Shown here: piece after piece, positions 59,321 to 64,000 of the stretch | Layout: each line of letters begins with the position of its first letter | Position numbering within the stretch: position 1 is the first letter of the stretch | Assembly: GCF_026342435.1 (NCBI RefSeq) | Contig: NZ_JAPEMT010000001.1 | Coordinates: 2,722,501-2,786,500, forward strand | Length of the DNA stretch: 64,000 bases | Source: Streptomyces sp. NBC_00237 | GTDB lineage: Bacteria > Actinomycetota > Actinomycetes > Streptomycetales > Streptomycetaceae | Reading direction: 5' to 3' | Notes under the pieces: generated by a model | The model's database searches: none | The model's input: only the letters and a program-made list of their open reading frames with translations | What the model was told of the DNA's origin: nothing | Translations under genes and position numbers: made by a program

Positions 59321-59914
59321 ATGGCCAGGACGACCGAACCCGGCGGCACTCCCGTCCCGCAGCGGCTGCTGGCCGCCGCCACCCGGCTCTTCGCCGAACG
59401 CGGCTACGACAGGACGTCGGTCCAGGAGATCGTGGAGGCGGCGGGCGTCACCAAGGGCGCCCTCTACCACTACTTCGGCTCCAAGGACGACCTGCTGCAC
59501 GAGGTGTACGGGAGGGTGCTGCGCCTCCAGCAGGAACGCCTCGACGCCTTCGCCGACGCGGACGCACCCGTCGAGGACCGGCTCCGGGACGCCGCCGCCG
59601 ACGTCGTCGTCACGACCATCGAGAACCTCGACGACGCGTCGATCTTCTTCCGCTCCATGCACCACCTGAGCCCCGAGAAGGACAAGCAGGTCCGCTCCGA
59701 ACGCCGCCGCTACCACGAACGCTTCCGCGCCCTGGTGGAGGAGGGGCAACGCAGCGGCGTCTTCTCCACGGCCACCCCCGCCGACCTGGTCGTCGACTAC
59801 CACTTCGGCTCGGTCCACCACCTGTCGACGTGGTACCGCCCGGACGGCCCGCTCACCCCCCAGCAGGTCGCCGGTCACCTGGCCGACCTCCTGCTGAGGG
59901 CGCTGCGCCCGTAG
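59321..59914 (+). CDS. TetR family regulator of the acyl-CoA cluster
   Basis: A 197-residue repressor. HTH: PQRLLAAATRLFAERGYDRT, SVQEIVEAAGVTKGALYHYF, GSKDDLLHEVYGRVLR. The C-terminal domain (about 80-195), with FFRSMHHLSPEKDKQVRSER, resembles KstR2-like and fatty-acid regulators. The sites at 58319 and 63134 flank its gene cluster and are its probable targets. Confidence 0.92.
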   Translation: MARTTEPGGTPVPQRLLAAATRLFAERGYDRTSVQEIVEAAGVTKGALYHYFGSKDDLLHEVYGRVLRLQQERLDAFADADAPVEDRLRDAAADVVVTTIENLDDASIFFRSMHHLSPEKDKQVRSERRRYHERFRALVEEGQRSGVFSTATPADLVVDYHFGSVHHLSTWYRPDGPLTPQQVAGHLADLLLRALRP

Positions 59915-59929
59915 CCCCCCGGCACGACA

Positions 59930-59960
59930 GGGGCGCGGAGCCGTGCCGGCCCCGCGCCCC
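59930..59960. terminator. Hairpin terminator between TetR and SatP-like genes
   Basis: GGGGCGCGG (59930-59938) pairs with CCGCGCCCC (59952-59960) between two convergent genes. Confidence 0.6.
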
Positions 59961-59979
59961 GCTTCTGCTCCTGTGCGCC

Positions 59980-60621
59980 TCAGCCGAGCGGCAGGACCTT
60001 CCGCCCCCACGTCTCGTTGGTCACCGTCGCGAAGGAGGTGTACCAGGCGAAGCCCGCGGTCAGCAGTCCCAGCCAGCCACCGATGTGCCCCAGCGTCGGG
60101 TTCTGCGCGAAGTCCCCGAGCGCCAGGAACAAGAACGTCAGCGTCAGCGTGGCGAAGATCAGCCGGTGCGCCACGTCCAGCTTCAGCGCCGCCACCGTCA
60201 TGTACAGCGTGAACACGAACCACGCGATCAGGAACAGCCCCGTCGCCAGGTGCGCGTCCTCCTTCGGCAGCCCCGGCACGACGAACTTCACGTACCCGGC
60301 GAAGGCCATCCAGAAGGACCCGTACGACACGAACGCCGTCGCCCCGAACGTGTTCCCCCGCCGGAACTCGAAGAGCCCCGCCGCGAACTGCGCCAGCCCG
60401 CCGTAGAACAGCGCCAGCGGCAGCACGACCGCGCTCAGCGCGGCGTTCGAGACCAGGCCCGAGTTGAACATGCTGAGCACGAACGTGGTCAGCGCGAACG
60501 CGGCCAGCCCGAGCGGACCGGGGTTGGCGATCTTGACAATCGCGGGTGCGGCGGGTGCGGCGGGTGCGGCAGACGCGGCGGGCGCGGCAGACGCGGCGGG
60601 AGCTGCGGGGGCGTGAGACAT
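59980..60621 (-). CDS. Acetate uptake transporter family protein (GPR1/FUN34/SatP), second copy
   Basis: 213 residues, start MSHAPAAP at 60621. An Ala/Pro-rich N-terminus of about 28 residues precedes NPGPLGLAAFALTTFVLSMF, the conserved NPGPLGL family motif, then six spans with GGLAQFAAGLFEFRRGNTFG and SYGSFWMAFAGY. Acetate/succinate transport is the family role. The gene at 11604-12263 is a distant paralog. Transcribed convergently with the TetR gene. Confidence 0.92.
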   Translation of the reverse strand: MSHAPAAPAASAAPAASAAPAAPAAPAIVKIANPGPLGLAAFALTTFVLSMFNSGLVSNAALSAVVLPLALFYGGLAQFAAGLFEFRRGNTFGATAFVSYGSFWMAFAGYVKFVVPGLPKEDAHLATGLFLIAWFVFTLYMTVAALKLDVAHRLIFATLTLTFLFLALGDFAQNPTLGHIGGWLGLLTAGFAWYTSFATVTNETWGRKVLPLG

Positions 60622-60728
60622 GGGGCGGCACTTTCGCATGGACGGCCTCAACTTCGGCTTCGAATGCAAGGCCGAACGAGGTGTGACCCATCGAACTTAC
60701 CGGGCGATTCGGTCGTAACCTGACGAAA

Positions 60729-60774
60729 AGTGGCCCCTGTGGCCGGGATCTCAGTCCCGGCCACAGGGGCCACT
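60729..60774. terminator. Strong terminator after the acyl-CoA dehydrogenase gene
   Basis: Perfect 20-base arms (60729-60748 and 60755-60774) around a 6-base loop, in the spacer between the acyl-CoA dehydrogenase (60812) and the SatP-like gene. Confidence 0.85.
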
Positions 60775-60811
60775 CGGCCCTACCGCCGCCCCGAAAGGCC
60801 CTGCCGAGGCC

Positions 60812-62032
60812 CTACACGTACTTCTTCAGTTCCCGCCGCGCCAGCGACCTCTGATGCACCTCGTCCGGCCCGTCCGCCAGCCGCAGCGTCCGCGCCGCCG
60901 CCCACAGCTCCGCCAGCGGATAGTCCTGGCTCACGCCCCCCGCCCCGTACAGCTGCACCGCGTCATCGATGATCCCGAGCACCGCCCGAGGTGTCGCGAT
61001 CTTGATCGCCTGGATCTCCGTGTGCGCACCCCGGTTGCCGGCCGTGTCCATCAGCCAGGCCGTCTTCAGCACCAGCAGCCGCAGCTGCTCCACGGTCACC
61101 CGCGCGTCCGCGATCCAGTTCTGTACGACACCCTGCTGGGCGAGGGGCTTCCCGAAGGCGGTGCGCGCCACCGCCCTCCGGCACATCAGCTCGACGGCCC
61201 GCTCCGCCATCCCGATCAGCCGCATGCAGTGGTGGATGCGCCCGGGGCCGAGCCGCGCCTGCGCGATGGCGAAGCCGCCGCCCTCCTCGCCGACCAGGTT
61301 CGCGGCGGGCACCCGTACACCGTCGAAGACCACCTCCGCATGCCCCCCGTGGGAGTGGTCCTCGTACCCGTACACCTGCATCGCCCGGCGGATCTCCACG
61401 CCGGGCGTGTCGCGCGGCACCAGGATCATCGACTGCTGGCGGCGCACGTCGTCGCCGTCCGGGTCGGTCTTGCCCATCACGATGAAGACCTTGCAGTCCG
61501 GGTTCATCGCCCCGGAGATGTACCACTTGCGTCCGGTGACGACGTACTCGGACCCGTCGGCGGACCGCTCGATCCGCGTCTCGATGTTCGTCGCGTCCGA
61601 CGACGCCACCTCCGGCTCCGTCATCGCGAACGCCGAGCGGATCTCCCCGGCGAGCAGCGGCTCCAGCCACTGCTTCTTCTGCTGCTCGGTGGCGAACTGG
61701 AACAGCAGCTCCATGTTCCCGGTGTCGGGCGCCGCGCAGTTCAGCGCGGTCGGGGCCAACTGCGGGGACCGGCCGGTGATTTCGGCGAGCGGCGCGTACT
61801 GGAGGTTCGTCAGCCCCGCCCCGTACGCGGCGTCGGGCAGGAAAAGGTTCCACAACCCCTGCCGCCGCGCCTCCGCCTTCAGCTCCGCCACCACCGCGGG
61901 CGTGTCCCACGGCGAGTCGAGCAGCGCCCGCTGCTCGTGCGCCACCGCCTCCGCCGGGTACACGTGCTCGTCCATGAAGGCGAGCAGCCTGCCGCGCAGT
62001 TCTTCGGTCCGTGCGTCGTAAGCGAAGTCCAT
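60812..62032 (-). CDS. Acyl-CoA dehydrogenase (ACAD10/11-like)
   Basis: A 406-residue FAD enzyme. MDFAYDARTEELRGRLLAFM is the usual start; FAMTEPEVASSDATNIET and WYISGAMNPDCKVFIVMGKT are ACAD10/11 signatures, and GAGGVSQDYPLAELWAAART closes the flavin site. The family acts on 4-hydroxy-acyl-CoA (as the mammalian ACAD10/11) or on branched chains. Six bases after the APH-like kinase gene, as in many actinobacteria, matching the fused kinase-ACAD of ACAD11. Confidence 0.94.
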   Translation of the reverse strand: MDFAYDARTEELRGRLLAFMDEHVYPAEAVAHEQRALLDSPWDTPAVVAELKAEARRQGLWNLFLPDAAYGAGLTNLQYAPLAEITGRSPQLAPTALNCAAPDTGNMELLFQFATEQQKKQWLEPLLAGEIRSAFAMTEPEVASSDATNIETRIERSADGSEYVVTGRKWYISGAMNPDCKVFIVMGKTDPDGDDVRRQQSMILVPRDTPGVEIRRAMQVYGYEDHSHGGHAEVVFDGVRVPAANLVGEEGGGFAIAQARLGPGRIHHCMRLIGMAERAVELMCRRAVARTAFGKPLAQQGVVQNWIADARVTVEQLRLLVLKTAWLMDTAGNRGAHTEIQAIKIATPRAVLGIIDDAVQLYGAGGVSQDYPLAELWAAARTLRLADGPDEVHQRSLARRELKKYV

Positions 62033-62038
62033 GGTTCC

Positions 62039-63091
62039 TCAGCCCTTCCGAAGGGTCGTCAGGCCGTGCTGGATGAAGACGGGGACGAGCTCGCCGATCC
62101 GGTCGAAACCGGCGCCGACCGTCTGCCCGAGCGTGTAGCGGTAGTGGATGCCTTCGAGGATCACCGCGAGCTTGAACCAGGCGAACGCCGTGTACCAGTG
62201 CACCGCCGACACGTCCCGCCCGGACGCCGCCGCGTACCGCGCGACGATCTCGTCCGCCGTCGGATGCCCGGCCGCCGAAGCGGTCGTGGAGATCGGGGAG
62301 TCGGGCAGGTCCAGCTTCGTCCCGTACATCACGAGCAGCCCGAGGTCCGTCAACGGGTCGCCCAGCGTGGACATCTCCCAGTCCAGGATCGCCCGGATCC
62401 CGTCGTCCGGGCCGCCGATCAGGACGTTGTCGAGGCGATAGTCACCATGTACGACGGTCGGCGCGGGGGAGCCGGGCAGCTCCCGCCCGAGTGCGGCGTG
62501 CAGCTCGTCGATGCCCGGCAGGTCGCGGTTGCGCGAGGCGTCCAACTGCTTTCCCCAGCGCCTCAGTTGGCGGTCGAGGAAGCCGTCGGGCCGCCCGAAG
62601 TCCCCGAGCCCGGCCTCCGCCGGGTCCACGGCGTGCAACTCCACCAGGGTGTCCACCAGCCCGAGCGCCGCCGCACGCGTCCGTTCGGGCCCGAGCGGAG
62701 CCAGATCTTCCGCCGTCCGGTACGGGGTCCCCTCCACGAACTCCATCACGTAGAACGGCGCTCCGAGCACGGACTCGTCCTCGCACAGCAGCACCGGAGC
62801 GGGCACCGGCACCGGCGTCGGATGCAGCCCGCTGATCACCCGGAACTCGCGCTTCATGTCGTGCGCCGTCGCCAGTACGTGGCCGAGCGGCGGGCGGCGC
62901 ACCACCCACCGGTTCCGTCCGTCCGTGACGTCGTACGTCAGGTTGGACCGACCGCCCTCGATGAGGCGCGCGGTCAGCTCGCCGCCCGCCAGCCCCGGCC
63001 GTTCCCTGTCCAGGTACTCCCGCAGGCGCTCCGGATCGAGGCCCGGGGGCGCGGAGCCGGTCGGGGGGCCGGGTGGGGGGACGGTGCTCAT
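62039..63091 (-). CDS. APH/ACAD10-type phosphotransferase
   Basis: 350 residues. Start MSTVPPPG at 63091 with GGAGGTACC seven bases upstream. HGDYRLDNVLIGGPDDG (catalytic Asp and Asn of Brenner's motif) and AILDWEMSTLGDPLTDLG (metal DWE) mark the aminoglycoside-phosphotransferase fold used by the ACAD10/11 kinase. With its ACAD partner it should phosphorylate a 4-hydroxyacyl-CoA and remove the phosphate to form the enoyl-CoA. That chemistry is known for the mammalian proteins; here it is inference. Confidence 0.9.
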   Translation of the reverse strand: MSTVPPPGPPTGSAPPGLDPERLREYLDRERPGLAGGELTARLIEGGRSNLTYDVTDGRNRWVVRRPPLGHVLATAHDMKREFRVISGLHPTPVPVPAPVLLCEDESVLGAPFYVMEFVEGTPYRTAEDLAPLGPERTRAAALGLVDTLVELHAVDPAEAGLGDFGRPDGFLDRQLRRWGKQLDASRNRDLPGIDELHAALGRELPGSPAPTVVHGDYRLDNVLIGGPDDGIRAILDWEMSTLGDPLTDLGLLVMYGTKLDLPDSPISTTASAAGHPTADEIVARYAAASGRDVSAVHWYTAFAWFKLAVILEGIHYRYTLGQTVGAGFDRIGELVPVFIQHGLTTLRKG

Positions 63092-63133
63092 GGGCGGTAC
63101 CTCCGGCACGTGCGGCTAACGGTCCCGCCCATG

Positions 63134-63151
63134 ATGCCGACCAGTCGGTAT
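63134..63151. promoter_or_regulatory. TetR-type operator before the APH/ACAD operon
   Basis: ATGCCGACCAGTCGGTAT, an 18-base dyad with seven of nine pairs, 43-60 bases upstream of the phosphotransferase start. Read on the minus strand it begins ATACCGACTGGT as at 58319. Confidence 0.7.
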
Positions 63152-63198
63152 GCCGTCCACCCCCCGTTGTCCCCGCCCCGCCCCGGAAGAGGAGCCTC

Positions 63199-63558
63199 TC
63201 ACCACACCACCGCCGCCCCGAACCCCGCCAACGCCACCCCGCACCCCACCAGCACCCAAGCCCTCCCCACCCCCAGCCCCACCGGCCGCACCCGATCCAA
63301 CTCCCGCATCCGCCCATGCGCGACCACCAGAAACCCCACCCACACCAGCGCGCTCAGAGCCGCCCCGACGACCCCCACCCCCGACACCCCGTCACGCACC
63401 GCCTGCTTTCCCGCCAGCACCGCCACCACCGTCGCCGACAGCGTCGTACGCCGCCACGCCAGCCTGGTCCGTTCCGGCTGCAACCCCGGATCCCGCGCCG
63501 CCGAAGGGCCTTCCGAGGGCCCGGCCGAAGTCCCGCCCGCACTCACGCCCGCACTCAC
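63199..63558 (-). CDS. DUF202 membrane protein
   Basis: A 119-residue protein. DPGLQPERTRLAWRRTTLSA is the DUF202 motif, followed by about three spans ending VGCGVALAGFGAAVVW. Four bases downstream of another DUF202 gene. Function unknown; in some bacteria such pairs are called YidG/YidH. Confidence 0.85.
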   Translation of the reverse strand: MSAGVSAGGTSAGPSEGPSAARDPGLQPERTRLAWRRTTLSATVVAVLAGKQAVRDGVSGVGVVGAALSALVWVGFLVVAHGRMRELDRVRPVGLGVGRAWVLVGCGVALAGFGAAVVW

Positions 63559-63562
63559 GGGA

Positions 63563-63955
63563 TCACCCCGCCCACCCGAACACCACGACCACCACCATCG
63601 CCACCGCGACCACCCCCACCACCAGACTCAGCACGGTCGGGAACCGCGTCACCGGCAGGTCCTCGCCCCGCCGCATCGCCCGCTCGCACCGCACCCAGTG
63701 GTTCACCGCCCGCAGCGCGCACAGCGCCCCCGCCGCCAGCAGGGCCAGCGCCATCCCGACCCGCACCCCCCACCGCAGCTCCGGCAGGAACTGGTCCACC
63801 GCGAACCCGGCCCCCACCAGTGCCAGCGCGGTGCGCACCCAGGCCAGGAAGGTCCGCTCGTTGGCCAGCGAGAACCGATAGTCCGGCGTCTCGCCCTCCT
63901 CCTGCACCCGCCGCGGCGCGACCCACAGCCGCAGGCCCTCCGACAGGCGGCTCAC
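63563..63955 (-). CDS. YidH-type DUF202 membrane protein
   Basis: A 130-residue protein with about three spans. GTG 63955 overlaps the stop of the gene beyond it (GTGA). PDYRFSLANERTFLAWVRTA is the DUF202 motif. Paired with the smaller DUF202 gene downstream. Function unknown. Confidence 0.85.
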   Translation of the reverse strand: MSRLSEGLRLWVAPRRVQEEGETPDYRFSLANERTFLAWVRTALALVGAGFAVDQFLPELRWGVRVGMALALLAAGALCALRAVNHWVRCERAMRRGEDLPVTRFPTVLSLVVGVVAVAMVVVVVFGWAG

Positions 63956-64000
63956 CGGCTCTTCAGCAGGGTGTACGCCGCCAGCCCGTCCGGAACCCAC
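63952..64000 (-). CDS. 3' end of an unidentified gene (truncated by window edge)
   Basis: Only 15 residues are visible, WVPDGLAAYTLLKSR, then TGA at 63954-63952, which overlaps the GTG of the DUF202 gene. The overlap and phase show it is a real gene in the same operon. Family not identifiable. Confidence 0.6.
   Translation of the reverse strand, partial: WVPDGLAAYTLLKSR

Noticed and set aside
1..64000. CRISPR arrays, integrases, transposases, tRNA or rRNA genes
   Set aside because: No evenly spaced repeats, recombinase motifs, or RNA gene signatures were seen; the tandem arrays found have no unique spacers.

Overview
The window is high-GC actinobacterial DNA with strong G/C bias at third codon positions, frequent GTG starts, Tat and sortase signals, and [2Fe-2S] SoxR, homogentisate dioxygenase, SGNH-lipase and Ser/Thr-kinase genes in one neighbourhood. 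This points to a Streptomyces chromosome. From memory only, soxR, hmgA and the SGNH lipase lie in a similar order in the S. coelicolor SCO169x-SCO172x region. No rRNA, tRNA, CRISPR array, prophage or insertion sequence was seen.

Layout. 1-1549: end of an unknown gene, then a secreted S1 protease. 1888-7347: a dipeptide/oligopeptide ABC importer (permease, binding protein, permease, fused double ATPase). 7465-10258: AdhE behind a perfect Rex operator. 10357-13342: an AAA ATPase, a SatP-type acetate transporter and an ABC-2-like membrane protein. 13523-15688: an LLM oxidoreductase with a TTA codon and a sortase-anchored LPMO. 16017-19899: a CitB-type response regulator divergent from a TctCBA tricarboxylate transporter. 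19900-20632: repeat-rich spacer and a broken NUDIX gene. 20629-25769: VOC protein, lipoprotein, DUF402 protein, two tandem GNATs, a YtrA-like GntR and an AAA ATPase. 25902-36160: an exopolysaccharide locus. 36359-39383: SGNH lipase, Ser/Thr kinase, small basic protein. 39532-42971: stand-alone ISP-type domain, GntR and hmgA. 43215-48992: TetR, molybdopterin oxidoreductase, aldehyde dehydrogenase and Zn-alcohol dehydrogenase. 48997-54888: DMT transporter with ArsR-like regulator, TetR/acyl-CoA dehydrogenase pair, YiaA-like protein, TetR, MaoC protein and SoxR. 54917-58152: BKACE enzyme, zinc-ribbon protein and a NamZ-like muramidase. 58371-63091: SDR, remnant of an acyl-CoA synthetase, TetR, SatP-like transporter, and an acyl-CoA dehydrogenase with an APH-like kinase. 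63199-64000: two DUF202 membrane proteins and a partial gene.

How the genes work together. The exopolysaccharide locus has two GT2 glycosyltransferases, a polysaccharide deacetylase, a CelD-type acyltransferase, a membrane protein and an unusual 1,313-residue fusion of a flippase-like and a polymerase/GT-C-like membrane domain. A convergent GH39-like hydrolase sits beside it. The right half is rich in fatty or branched acyl-CoA and aldehyde/alcohol catabolism under several TetR regulators. Three distinct operator families recur there at two or three sites each, suggesting small local regulons. Short tandem duplications at gene ends, including stop codons, occur several times.
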